A stretch of 64,000 nucleotides of DNA from Lethocerus indicus (Eukaryota; Arthropoda; Insecta; Hemiptera; Belostomatidae). Of the stretch, positions 24,101-37,100 are shown one piece after another (position 1 is the stretch's first letter; every line of letters begins with the position of its first letter). Below the pieces are notes generated by a model. That model saw only the letters and a list, made by a program, of their open reading frames with translations. It had not been told where the DNA came from and searched no databases. Location of the stretch: positions 12,008,604-12,072,603 of the forward strand of contig JACDQD010000011.1 of NCBI GenBank assembly GCA_019843655.1, written 5' to 3'. The position numbers and the translations under genes were made by a program.

Positions 24101-26887
24101 GAATTTTTTCTCGGAATTTTTAATAATTTGCAAAAGCTCAACTAAAAATCACCTGTTAGTAGGACAAATTAAAATTGTATCTAAAAATTATTTATATATA
24201 TAAAATGTTCACTTTGCAGGAACTGATCATGCACAATCAACTTCAAATGAAATTTCAAGATATTGTCATATGCTATTCTTGCAAAAAGAATAAGGTAATT
24301 AAAAGTAATGTAATGCTATGAAAGGAATAAATTTCCTGAATACAAATAATTAAATCAATATTATAGATAATCATTATAATCTGACAAGTACAAACCTTTG
24401 TCCCTGTATGGGTGGTTGTTGGTGGTACCTGATCACCTTCTTCAACTGCTTGTATTTTCAAAACAACCTTAAACAATTATACATTCTGGGAGTATTGAAA
24501 GTGCTTGATAATGTAAAAAGTTGATTTACTTCTATTAGTTTAAATATTATTAGAACTGCAATATGTGATTGAAACTTTTAACAAAGCATAAATACTACTT
24601 CTAATATTGCACATTGGAAATAGACAAGCAATGAGTTAAAATGAATACGCAAATAATTAGAAACAAAAATACTTCTCTAGGTGATGTTATGTTACTTAAA
24701 CAAGTGTTGACATTTTCTGGTGTTAGTATTCTGCCATCGATACCACGAATGTAATCTCCTGGAATAAAAACAATATGAATCCGCACTTTAATATTATTAT
24801 AATATAAAAGTAATTTTGAAAGAGTATTGAGTAACTTAACTGCCCTTATTTGTAACGAAAGATAATAATAAGTCATGAAAATTCCAGAAAGTTATTTAAA
24901 ATAGATAGAAAAATGAAGTAAAATAAAATAGATATTTAATACCTATTTTTATCTTGCCATTGTACACTTTATTAAAGTTGGATATGAAACCAGACACTAC
25001 AATTCGAGAACCATCAGAAACTGTCATCAGACCAAGTAAGTTTTCCAGAGGTGTAGCCCTCCGTCCCAAATTGCAAGAATTTTCTGGATCAATGCGAACC
25101 GTAATTTCATGGATATCGGACTCCTGAAAGAAAAGACTATATGCATAAAAAACTATGAAATTAATTTTGTCCCTTAAATTTAATATTTTTTCCTTAATAT
25201 ACAATTTAATTAATTGATAATCAAATGATTATAAATTCATATATTAGTGTATTGTATACAAATCTAATTTATCATATATGTTAATTGTCCCAATCAAATG
25301 TTTGGATTCCTCACATAATATAAAATAATGTTCCAAAGCTTTATGGTTCCCTTTTAAAGTAGTAAATCTTAAAAAAAAGGCTAAAACTAATCCCACGAAT
25401 CCTAAATAAAATATCTTTTATGTATTGTGATGTGTTAATAGCACCCCAACAGCATGATGTTTACAGTATGCCTGAACAATTATGAAGTAATGAAATGTTT
25501 ATAATTAACTACAATAACTGTACAATTAACTTTTTATATAATTAATGAAATCAAAATAATCTGCGTTATTGAATGCATATGAGTAGCATGTACAAAAACA
25601 AACAACAGGTTATTTTTAAACTGGCTGATAATTATAAATTGCATAAGCAAAATTGTTTGCTTTTGTCATGTCAAATTGAAATCAAATCAAATTGGACGTC
25701 TAAATGTATACAACCTGCTCAAAACACATTAAAAAAGAAAAGAAATATGAGCACTTAATGTCATATATTGTTATCCATAATGTACAAATGTTTCATGCTG
25801 GTTTAACTAATCTCAGGGTGCATTTCAAACAAAATTTTTTGAACATTTCAACACGTTCATTATTTACCAATTATATACCAATATTCAGAAGATACCTGTG
25901 CATAATTCTTTGTACTGTTAAAAGGCCTTTTAATTGCAAATTTCATCTGGGTTTTTGCCTGTTTGTTTTCGCCTTCATCCTTCCTTCTAAAGCTACGTCG
26001 GTTACTCCGCCTCCTAATTAAGTGCACTGTTTTTGTCCTAAAAATCATTGCAGATGAATCATTCCCAGCTTATTAAAATTTTTACCAAATAAACTGTACC
26101 GCTTTCAAATGATTAACTACCCGTGGAATTTCCCTTCTCCAGTATGCCTTCACTTTTCTGAAGCCCGCTCGATATGAAAGGGTAACAGAAACTCTGAGCA
26201 CTGTTTTTTTTCTGTGGAAAGAATTCGCAATAGAACAATTCCCCATGTGCATTAACATGATTCTCCCATTCGGCTTTGCTGCTATAACAATAAATTAGAC
26301 TTAAAAATAATTGATGATAAAAATAGTGCAGTTTTGAAATTTGGAAATAGCTAATCTTGAAAGGTACAAATATATTTTTATACTCCACTTAGACGTTGTT
26401 AAATAAAAACACGATTCTTTAATTCCAAAGATGTAAATATGAAATTATATTGATTAATATCATATATAATAATACAAATATTATATTATACTATATATAA
26501 ATGTTAAATGCCATAACAACATTTTATGATATACACATTTCTTCTGTATTTTAATATATTAATGATATTTATATACCGATGTCCTATGTGTGAACTATCG
26601 GAAGAAGAAGTGCTCGAACCGTACTCTTCAATCCACCACTGGTCATCAGTACGGCCGAACTGAGTCTTGTTTTTACTGTTTGTTTTCTGGTCCACATTTT
26701 TTGCACCGTGAGCACATTTTTTAGACAGCAGGGGATCCGTCTTCTTATCATTCATATCACAAGTGGTAATGAAAATGGAAGGCTCAACACTTGTCAGAGC
26801 ACAAGGATTTCCATTTAACTGAATGGGTGCTTCACACACACATACAAACACACAAAATGAAGACGCGAACAGAGGCTCTTCTGTCAA
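16966..26887 (-). CDS. INTU: Protein inturned (planar cell polarity / ciliogenesis effector)
   Basis: Scaffold of the CPLANE complex with Fuzzy, acting at the basal body and in planar polarity. There are 22 exons on the minus strand, coding 26887 to 16966: 26887-26577, 26281-26121, 26026-25896, 25123-24943, 24758-24673, 24467-24396, 23892-23699, 23588-23499, 23089-23012, 22679-22517, 22090-22037, 21948-21901, 21782-21564, 21473-21424, 21103-21002, 20845-20736, 20408-20334, 19948-19800, 19207-19119, 18812-18632, 17711-17578, 17077-16966. They total 929 residues (human about 942), every junction in phase. Landmarks: HGELFYCEFFP near the N-terminus; a PDZ-like region GDYIRGIDGRILTPENV; a Longin-type region with IWREVF-like LIFWKEVFPASC, PQGRWFLLIVAQ and VLLESGGC; and the C-terminal FFVPHPREVYVCYQDS, then VEIAFRLAL, near-identical in spacing to vertebrate INTU. 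AATAAA-type signals lie at 16889-16903. The first-exon start could also be an internal Met. Confidence 0.93.
19376..19535 (-). mobile_element. Degenerate tRNA-derived SINE, copy 4
   Basis: The reverse complement shows a body like that of the other copies: TTTGTAAATAGGGAGAGTGAT, then GACAATATGAGCTGCCCACT and ATATCACAAAT. The head is more decayed (GGAACCCAGAGCT) and box B is lost. It lies in an inturned intron. Assignment rests on the shared body. Confidence 0.55.
21152..21190. repeat. (TA)n microsatellite in inturned intron
   Basis: A run of about 19 TA units, 50 bases upstream (minus strand) of the acceptor of the exon starting at 21103. Confidence 0.95.
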
Positions 26888-28069
26888 CCTGACAGATTGA
26901 TCTTCAAATTTAAGCTGGCCAACTAATCTGACAATTTGGATCGTCGATTACATCATACGAAATGTCTAACGTTTTCGTCGAATTTCATTCGATAATATAC
27001 TAAACGATAATATAATAACGATGTTTTAACTGTCCAACATAAAAAGTGATTGGTTTTAGTTGGAAATGAAAAAAACGTAATTTGAAGGCCTGCAAAGTAA
27101 AGGTTATTAACGGTACAAGACAAAGTATGTTGTTTCCAGGTTCCAACAACCTCTGCTAGGGGAAAAAATGAATTCCGTTCACGTCTCATTTTCGGCCTAT
27201 CGGATTCATGGGTGTGGAATCGGAAAATAACTGACTGCTTGAAAAATATTGAGCCCCATTTATGCGAACACGGTTCAAATTTAAATATTCGATAAAAATA
27301 GTATAGACAGAGCCAATTAGTAATACGTGGCCAATTAGTAGTACATATTTAACTTGAATTTTTAAAGTTCAATCCGCATAAACTGCATGGCTCGTTAATA
27401 CCTAGATCAAAATTTAAAAAAATGAAAATTATTAAAATTTTCCAATCGGGTTCGGAATTTATTTTACTTTTAATTAGCGTTGAAAATTCTCGAGGGAACT
27501 ATCACGGCGACGAGGAAGGAAACATTTTGAATATTTGTCGCTCTTCCAACAATTCGTTGGACAGGTATAGCTGTGTGAACGCGAACGAGAGTTGCCATAT
27601 ACGTGCGAATATTTCCTTTTTTCATTAGCTTCTTTCCTTATGTACACTTTCCGTCAAGGAAATAACATTTAACGTCAGTGGCAAGTTTCAATTGAAGCCT
27701 CATGGCAAATAACGGGGGCGCCAAATCGTCAGGCTCGCCCAGTCGGGAGGTCGGAAATGTCCGACGGGACGGTCGAAAATCGCGGCTGCTACTATGGAAA
27801 TTGGTCTGCCGAATGTTTGAACCCTTCTCGGTGATCGACGTTAAGTGCGGTTCTGAACAGAACTTTTATATTTCAAAGTTGACCAGTTTTAAATGGGGCG
27901 TTATCCGTTCGCCAAGAAGGTTATGTCGTTGGCCGTTGTTGGCACGGTGCGGCCGTCTGGGTGACGCACAAACACTTGTTCGGACGTGCAAAATTTGAAT
28001 TGTCGCTTGCACCGACGCCGTTTTGATATTTGTACAGTGCCAAAAATTCTAGTCAAGAACAACTATAAT
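26888..28069. promoter_or_regulatory. Divergent spacer between inturned and the Mdm2-like gene
   Basis: The 1.2-kb gap between two head-to-head start codons. The right part (27690-28060) is less AT-rich and holds a 98-codon frame (27702-27998) ending 72 bases before the Mdm2-like ATG, which I read as probable 5' UTR with an upstream ORF. No TATA box is evident. Shared promoter activity is inferred from geometry only. Confidence 0.35.
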
Positions 28070-30559
28070 ATGGAAGCGGGTAAGTTGAAATAGTTCAATT
28101 TCAGTGCTAGACTCATGTATGTTAGATGTAATGTTCGTATCGATGTAGGAATAGGAAGGGGAAGTTAAAATGCTAGAACTCGGTGAATCTATTTAAACTA
28201 CCCTAATAACCCATTTTTATTTAAGTTTAAAGAAATCTCGGTTTATTAAAGCACTCATATGGTTCAGTACTTAATATGCTTGTTTTATAAACTGATAGAA
28301 ACTGGTAGGGATTAGTTTCTCAATATTTTATTATATTAATAAATACATTATCGCACAATTATTTACCATAACCGTGCATAATTTCAGTTGCAAGCTGTTC
28401 GGGATTGTCTTCTGACAAGAGGAAACGTGACAGCTCTCCTGAAGGTAATAACATATTCTCTTTTTATAGTAGAATAGAAATTCCATTCAATATGTAGCCA
28501 TGACACAGTATGAACTGCGTTAAATAATCGAACCCAGATGTCAACTGGTTTTCATGGGGTTAATTTGTGTAAGCAGAATGTTCAAGTTTGAAATCTCAAC
28601 ATTTGTATGAACTTGCAGGATATTTGGAACAGGGGTTGTCGAAGAGAAAACAGACTTGGTACTACGTTCTGGGCTCTGAATCAGAACAGGATACGGACGG
28701 ACCTGAAAGTGTTTACAGTATCCAGGAAAAATCTACAGGTTTGATTATTTAAGACAATGTCTTCTATAGTAGCACAGAAATGAGTCTTTATTGTGTGATT
28801 TATATATACAAGATATTAATTGGATTTCTTGACCCCTACTGTTTGTTTCTCATGGGTTATCTTATTATGTTATTAACATCCTCAACTGTTATGAATTTGC
28901 ATTTAGGTCCGGAATGCGCACATCTTTATTGGGCATTTTTTTTGACCGGATACAAAGTATAAACATATATTCTCATTAAAGAGTACATAAAAAAGAAATA
29001 TAAAATGACAAAATTGACCGATCTTTATAACCAAGATTAAGCGAGTTGAAACTTACAGATTTTGAATAAGGATTCTCAAGTCTTTCTCCGTTCATCATCC
29101 AGGAAAGAATACTATACCTTTGGTTATGCATAATTCTAAACAGGTTTTTCTTTGCATTAGCAGTATGCAATAAACATTTATCAGTGTTGATAACTTCTAC
29201 ACTACACCTGTTCTTGTATAGATTATGCAAAAGACACATCTGATACAAGTACAAAAAGTCCACCGAATGATGACCTGGTGCAATATGAAGTTGTATCATT
29301 TTCAGAAGATGAACAGGCCCATCCATTTCCCTTGGATGGTGATTCATCATCTCTACCCGATGTAAGTATAATATGAACAAGTTTTTTAAGTTGCAGACAA
29401 GTATAAATTGAATTTTTATCTGTTTTCTTTGTATAATCAGGACTTTATTTTAAACTGACATGTTTCTAAGTTCATAAAATTTTATAGGATGTAATGAAAC
29501 CTTCATTCCTTTTTGAAATGAGCGATGAACCAGATACATTTGTTGATATTTCTTCAATATCATCATCAAGTGACACTGTGGATCGTGAATTGTCTCGAGC
29601 TGATTTCTGGACGTGTATTCGATGTAAAGAAGAAAATAATAATCCAATGTTCAGATACTGTGAAAAATGTTTCAAGGTAAACTTATTTATTCTATAAAAG
29701 GTATTTCTTTGTTGTTAGCAGCCAATAAGAGCTTTAAAAACTGTCTGTTTCCAAAGTGAGTAAACAAGCTTTAATCACATTTATCATATCGTGAAGGATC
29801 ACATCAACTCAAGTGTTATTAAGTTTTTTTATTATTTTTTTATTAAATAGCTATTTCAAATTATTTTTACATAAATAAATAATAAATTTAAAAAAAATAA
29901 ATAATATTTGGAAGCGATATTTATTTATTTAGTTATATTTTAAGTGAGCAAACATTCGAGGAAACTTCAGTCCCATGAGTCCTGCTCACATCACATTTTA
30001 TGTTTTAAAACAAAATAATGCAATACCTATCTCTGACACTGTAGTCTCAACTTGAATTTTGTGATGAATGAGCATGTGAAATTATCACACTTGTTCAAGA
30101 AAATACATGTAAAGACATTTTAAGAAATGTTAAGAAATTAAAAAAAATTTTTAATTTGTTTAGGTCAGAAAAAATTTTTTCCCGCCCAGACCGCGAGGGA
30201 AAAAATTACGCAGGAAGCCTCGTAAACGACATAATAAGTGTCGTGACTCCCTGAGTCCTGCAGCAGGCAGCAGTGGGTTGGGTTCATCAATTTTCAGAGA
30301 CTCGTTGGAATTGTCTTCTGAACAGACTAAAGACCTATCGCAAAATGACACTGTAGCTCAGAGATCTCAAAGTTACGAAACAGACATTGACCTGTGTGGA
30401 ACATGTTTCACTCATCCCAAAGACGGTGGTTACAACCATGGAAACATTGTTCATATTTATAACTGTTACAAGTGTTCAATTAAAATATTGAAGCAGAGAG
30501 GAAAGTGTCCAATTTGCAATGGAAGAGTTCGTCAAGTTGTTAGACTGGTGACTTTCTGA
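28070..30559 (+). CDS. Mdm2-like RING protein lacking the N-terminal SWIB domain
   Basis: Six exons: 28070-28079, 28388-28444, 28619-28738, 29222-29361, 29488-29676 and 30164-30559, in phase, giving 303 residues. A basic, nuclear-signal-like start (SDKRKRDSSPE, then SKRKQTWYYVLGSES) is followed by an acidic, Ser/Asp-rich region with VQYEVVSFSEDEQ, matching the acidic region of Mdm2. Next comes a RanBP2-type zinc finger (ADFWTCIRCKEENNN...YCEKC), then a basic tail and the distinctive Mdm2/MdmX-type C2H2C4 RING: CGTC, GGYNHGNIVH, NCYKC, KCPIC and the short hydrophobic end VVRLVTF. All eight zinc ligands are kept. The p53-binding SWIB domain (about 90 residues in vertebrate Mdm2, 491 residues in total) is absent from the model, and I find no exon for it within 1.2 kb upstream. 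Ligase activity is inferred; p53 targeting would need another contact. A poly(A) signal lies near 30970. An undetected far-upstream exon remains possible. Confidence 0.88.
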
Positions 30560-32170
30560 ATGTAATTAATGTTTTAAAATATGTTAATAATGCTTTTTAC
30601 ATTTTCTAAATTTTTACTGAAAAGTTATAAACTTAATATAACTACCTGGTATTAGTAATATCATATTGATATTGCTGTATTTGTTTGTTGGTAATGACAA
30701 AATTTTGTTCTTATCAATAATGTATGATTACATAACAATCAGTTATTTCAATGGAAACCAAATTATTAATTCAGTAGGAGTCATTAATTTATCAAATTTG
30801 TTGTGTTGTAATTAGTAAATTTGTTTATTTCTTGTTAAGCATATTTTTCGTGTTTGTAAGTAATTCTTGTTTTTTCTCTGCAGTATTTATTATTGTTTAA
30901 AAATTCATTCTTATAAAATCAATCAGATTTTAATTAAAAAAAGTATTTATCACAGTTTGTGGACTGTGCAATAAATAAATTGAATGGGGTCAATTTTAAA
31001 TATGTCTATTAACAAATTTAGCAAAAATTATTATCTTAAATTTATGTAACTTCATTTCATATTTTAATTCTTACAGAACTTCATTTTTCATTTAAAAAAT
31101 GAGAGGACTATATTAAAATCTTTTCTGTAAGATCATTTATTATAAAATTTGTTACAATAATTGCTATGTGGAACATATGATAAACATATTAGCATATTGT
31201 TAATTGTTATTTTCACTTCTAATGAAAAAATTGCCTCCATTTTTCATTGTGGAACAGATGCCACAAAAATGCATCAAAATAATTTGAAGGAAAGTGTAGT
31301 TTTATTTGATTGTGTAAACTTTTTGTTTGTTATTAAATTTCATGTAATGCACAGGTGTATAATGTGTGAAACTCTTGTTCATAAAAAAGTATTACGTAAT
31401 TTCTTTGAAAGATGGAATTCTTTAAACTTGGGATTAGTAATGTTTCCTTAATCAGCCTTCCTTATATATTTAATTTTATTTGTTCGTGTTCATCAGTAGT
31501 TTTCTGTAATTTATCTTTCCATTTTTGTCTCTTTTGATTCTTTCAATATGCTTTGATTATTAACATATTACCAACCATTCAATTCATGTTATTACAACTA
31601 CCCGAGTGAATGTCTTTTTGATATTCAGGCAATAATTCATTATTGTATACAGTAATATAGTATTGTAATACAGAGTTGCTCCTTTTCTTTGACTAAAAAC
31701 AATTGGTGTTTATAGTGGCAGTATGATCAATACATTTTTTATTTACTCTTGCAATGAGTTTATTCCACGGCTTGTAGGTTTTATGGGGGAAATTGTTACA
31801 TAATGAAACATCCCCATGACAAGCATACTTTAGAATTCAATTATGACCCTTTGGCCACCAAATTGTTTTGGTGGTTTTTCCATGTGGCCAATTTAGTAAC
31901 CAGCCATCTTACTGGTCGAATGTACTTTGAACTTCAAGAAAATTTTTTAATATCACCACCCTTGAAATATGCCCACTCCATTGGAATGCATGATTAGTCA
32001 ATTCTCAGTATTAATCCCTGCACTGTCTGCCTACCTTTTTCAATCAAATGTTCATTATTTGTATCTATTATGCTCATAATTATTAAATACATACTAATAA
32101 TTATTCGCCCCCTAAGATATCCAATATTTTTACTTTGTAAATTAATCCTGTAACTCTTTTTATCTATTGT
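30560..32170. other. 3' UTR and spacer downstream of the Mdm2-like gene
   Basis: AT-rich. Overlapping AATAAA signals lie at 30970-30979, about 410 bases after the stop codon, so the first part is 3' UTR. A short palindromic patch sits at 31848-31891 (TTGGCCACC...GTGGCCAA). No other gene is readable. Confidence 0.45.
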
Positions 32171-32176
32171 ATTTAG

Positions 32177-32520
32177 CATCTCAGATATGTGAAAGGACTG
32201 CCCAAAAAATTCGTAAGTTATTTCGTGAGAAAAACAGAGATAATATATTCTACGAAGTGGACCTAGTTTTCTCAGACTTGAGGTCATTTGAAGGAGAAGT
32301 GTTTGAAAAAACATTTTGTATAAGTGCAGCGTGATCAGTTAACAGGAAATGTGCGCGTAATAAGTAGCATGTAGCATTGATTGTGATACCGTGTAAGTGA
32401 GATAGTGTGATACGTTCAAATTCACCGGTCTTTAGTTTCCGATCTTATATATCGTATATCTTAGTATTGTACACCGTGTCGCATACCTTAACTAAGTTAT
32501 CTGTATGCCCTGAATAAACT
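32177..32520 (+). other. Possible orphan terminal exon with poly(A) signal
   Basis: After the acceptor-like TTGTATTTAG an open frame of about 52 codons reads QICERTAQKIRKLFREKN, then NIFYEVDLVFSDLRSFEGE and FEKTFCISAA, ending in TGA at 32332-32334. AATAAA occurs at about 32512 and 32527. The composition is protein-like and unlike the AT-rich flanks. I recognise no family. It could be the last exon of an unplaced gene, a pseudogene piece or a transposon tail. Confidence 0.25.
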
Positions 32521-32529
32521 GTATGTAAT

Positions 32530-34165
32530 AAACAGCACAACTGAGATCGCCCTACTTTCCTGTTGGCGAGGTTTTATCTCCTGTTATCAAACTGTTTTTC
32601 CCCGGGCTCCTTTTGCTGTTGCAATCAAACTGTAATTATGACTCTAATTTGACGGTATTATAGAAAACATCGTCATGTTTTTGGGATGTTTTATATCTTA
32701 TATTCTGTTACTGAACCCATGTTTGTTTTGATAGTCGCATCCGTATTTTGTGACGCGCCCAAATATAGATCGTGGCTCATTTTACTGTGAATAGAAATAT
32801 TCCTATCATCGAGATGTTCCTTAGCACGTCCTCGAATAGAAATCACCGCTATATGGTTCTAATTTCTGTAGGGCCAGTCAAAGAATCTCTTATAGATGGT
32901 CTCTTCGCCTATGTCATTTTCATTTGACGTTGTGTATCCGGCATCCGGACGAATTGTACTGCTAAAGGATACCTGGAGTTGGACTCCATCTTGATCCTGC
33001 AGAGTGTTAATCCTTTAGGTGGGGAGGGATACTTAAGACAAAGACATACTGAAGACCTTGCCGTCGATGAATTTTAGGTCGTAGAAAATATAGCCGGAAG
33101 TAGCCCGGGCTTAAGGATGGATTATTTTAAGCTCCAGACGATATACTGTTTAGTAGGCATTTACCCCTTGCTTGTTCTGTATCGCTCGCGCATGCTCTCT
33201 AGCCAACCGGGTACCTATAGTTATCTGCGTACTTCTCCAGTACTCTCTGCAAAAACTACATTCCTGGAATAATTTAGTAGAACGTATGTCGGGACGAGCG
33301 TTTGCATTTATCTTTATTTTATACCTGCTCTAGTTTTTTCATTTATCTGGGGTGCAGCGGGCTATCTTGTCTTCACTTCTTGTACTTACCCGAGGACTTA
33401 CTCCATGGTAAGTCATGAATTTCAACCTCCAGAAATAATACGTACCTAAAATTGAAAAATCGCCTAGATCTAAACAAAATTTTTTATCGAAGAAAGTAGC
33501 CTCTGTGTTCTGGAATAAATATGCCTTAAATATATCTAAACAATATATTGCAAAATATTGCGTATATTTAATATAGATATTGCTATAACCAATGACGTAT
33601 TGAATAAAAAAATGCGGATATCATGATAAAAAATGAATTAAAACATAGGACTCATATTGAATCATGGGGGATGTTTAGGTACAGTATACTTGTTTTACAC
33701 CTGTTACTAACAAGGTTGCTATCGTGATCTTGCGCATAAAGGGTGTTGAATTCAAATTCGACAGTTAAGTTATCTCTTCTAAAAAACAAGCTTCTGTTAC
33801 AATCACCGAATAGTTTCAACAAGTTTAATTAATAAGTATAATAAATGTTAGGACAATAGCAATGCTAGGGTGCCAGTAAATAATCAAATGTTCCCTCATA
33901 AACTTTTCACCTTGCTCAGGTCACTTCTTTGTATCTTTTTGAGGCTGACCATTCTATTTACTAATATACACTTGGATGTAGAAACGAATAAAAAATTGCA
34001 ACAATATTAAATGAATGATCATATTTGTAACACTTAATAATTGTGTATTCTTCCATTGGGTTTAAATATTTAAATAATCTTCATTGTTGTGTAGTTTTAC
34101 GCTTCTTAAGTACTTGTATTGCTTGTTGCAGGAAAAGTAAAGTTTCCTGTTACCATTATTGAACC
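32530..34165. other. Mixed-composition spacer upstream of triokinase gene
   Basis: A zone at about 32560-33420 is clearly richer in G and C than its surroundings (for example GTATCCGGCATCCGGACG and TAGCCCGGGCTTAAGG) but has no long open frame. It could be an untranslated first exon/promoter of the next gene or an old non-coding transposon. The rest is AT-rich. Confidence 0.35.
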
Positions 34166-37100
34166 ATGGCTGAGCCCAAAAGGTTTTACTGGAATGAACA
34201 AAAAAAATGTGTGGAAGAAATGCTGATTGGAATAAAGGCTGCACATCCGGGCCTGTGTGTCAACACGGAATCTCGAATTGTGATGTTGAACAGGGTATTT
34301 AATTCAACCTAAGCTATCAGGCCGTTGTATTATAAGTTAAACAACAGATAACGCAATATTCTCCTGATATTTTTAGGACAGGAAACATCGGGTTGGGTTG
34401 ATTTCTGGAGGTGGATCTGGACATGAACCATTTTGTGCTGGTGAGGAATAAAAATTAGGATAGTTATTTATAATCTAACTTGATTAAATTTGAAAGTAAA
34501 ACTTGAGTGGTTTGATAATTGAGAAATAATGAAGATTTTTGAATGCATATAATACTTATTGAGTAACTTTAAAAGTACATAAATTATGATGTGTGAAACT
34601 AAATGCATATTGCAATATAATGAAAATAAATAGCATTAATTGTTGTATTACAAACAAATTATTTATAAAAGAAATATCTCTTTCATTCTAATATTTTTAG
34701 GAATTTGTTTTCAGGTTATGTTGGTGAGTCTATGTTAACTGCAGCTGTTGTTGGGAATATATTTACATCTCCTTCTTCCATGAGCATTTCAATTGCTATT
34801 AATAATGTTGCACATTTGAATCAAGGTAAAGAATATCTTCCATAAAAAACAAATAAAGCTTTGAACCTTGTGATCTGGGAATAATGATAAAACTAATTTC
34901 TATTGTTAGGTGGAGTACTTATATTTGTGTTAAACTATACAGGAGATGTTTTGAATTTTGGCCTAGCTATAGAGGAAGCGAGATGTAGTGGAATTAAGGT
35001 ATTTTATAACGTTTTTTAAATATTTACAATGTTTTCTTCCAGTTTTGCATCTTAATGAATAAAGTCTCAAAATATACATGTAAAATTGTCTGTATATGAC
35101 TTAAAACACAAGTGCTATTAAATTAAACATTTAATACAGAATATTCTGTATATTTTGTTTTCAGATAGATAGCGTTGTCATTAATGATGACTGCGCCATG
35201 TCCAGTGCCAATATGCATTCTATCGCTGGAAAACGAGGTATATGTGGAGCTGTGTTTGTATTCAAAGTAAGAATAATTTATTTCTGGGCAGCCATACAAT
35301 GATGTACAATATCTATTAAATAGATATTCATTATTGTATTCATACTTCTTGTACATTTAGTTTGGGAGAGGAAGAAAAACTATATGCAGCTATTTTTCCC
35401 ATCGAATTTTCAGTGCATTATATGCTTTTATCACAGAGCTCAAATTATCTTACCTCTATACTTAATCAAATTCATGAATGTTAAATATATATAAATATAA
35501 TAAAAGAACATGAACTAAAACTAGTCTCATAAGGCTGGACAGATCGTGAGATATTACAGAACCAAACAATTGTTGACTACAGTATTAAATTTATCTGTGA
35601 CTGCAGGTTTATATTTTTTTTTCTCATATTTTCCATATTAGATTGCAGGTGCGTTGTCAAGTGCTGGATGTACTTTAAACGAAATAGCGACAGAAGCAAG
35701 GGCTGTTAATTGTCGAATTTCAACAATGGGACTTTGTTTAACTCCTTGTTCATTACCTGGCTCTGGCCCCTTGTTTCAAGTCGATGATGATGAAATTGTC
35801 GTTGGATGTGGAGTACATGGCGAAGCAGGTGTTTCTGTTGTTAAGGTAACAAAAATGCAATTTAATTTGATGAACTGTTCACCGAAAAATCAATATTTAA
35901 TTTCAAGATTTGATTCAAACATGAATACTGCAAGATGAATTACTGATTGCTATTTACAAACCCGATTGGTAATTCAAGTAGTAGAATACCCTATAAATTT
36001 CACAATTACTTTCAGATAACTCTCTTCCTTGAGTTTTGTAAATTCACATTAGCTCTCAACATACAACATATGAAATCATCTCATAAAATTGAAACTTGGA
36101 TGAACATTTAACCACACAATATAAAAAAGGAAACTAGACTAGATACAACAAACAAATAGACTACATAAAATAAAACCGGGACATAACATTATAGACAACA
36201 GAAGATTCAATATAGAAAAGAAGAAATAGATATAGATGCATTCCCAACCAACAAAGACCCATGTGTCTCCAACAGCTAAGAGTACATCATGTTGGAAATT
36301 CAAAAAAACAAAGAACGTACTAAAAGAAACTGATATAAACAATACTATGAAAACACTCAGAAACAATATAGAGAACCTAAGAGACAGGACTGATAGATAA
36401 AACATAATGAAATACAAGAGGTTTCCACTATTCCAGGTGCATGATTGCCCCTAAAAGAAATAGAGAAAAAACATTGTATCATCTTTTAATTTATGTAGTA
36501 TAATGTAGTAAATATGCAGGACTATTGGATGATTAATACTGTGTCTTGGCTGGCCATCATAAAGCTATATTCAACTGGTAAAAATTATGCTCATAACTGT
36601 CAACCTGATTGGAATGCAGTCAGTGGTTATTTGCATAGACCTCCACTTATCTCAAGAGAGTAGATCACTCTCTCTTTTGCTGCACTACGAAGATATTATG
36701 CCAACATCATTTGTAATATCTTTCAATGTTTTCTAGACCAATTCTTGGTTTCTTAAAAAAATATGCCAGTTAAGGTGCCCGGGAAAATATTCTGAGTCTG
36801 GTTATATTTTGTTTTGAAAATTCATCGTACATTCCCCTACTGTCATTCATCGCTTAAAATTCATGGCATTTTAGGCTTGCAATCCTCAGGAAGCGGTGAA
36901 ACTGTTGGTGACAAGAATTATTAACAATATGGTTGTTAAATCCGGAGACAATCTATGCGTTTTGGTAAACGGTATGGGATCTACGACATCAATAGAACTC
37001 TACATAGTAGTTTCTGAGGTCAAACGCCAACTAGGTGAGCATCAGAGCATTTGTTCGAGTGAAGGAAAAAAGGCGAAATGGTTTTGTCTCATTAGTGCCA

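Noticed and set aside
36080..36420. A-rich segment in a TKFC intron as retrotransposon coding remnant
   Set aside because: A-rich on one strand with short frames (for example TLRNNIENLRDRTDR) but no diagnostic motif. The long reverse frame is hydrophobic only because of T richness.
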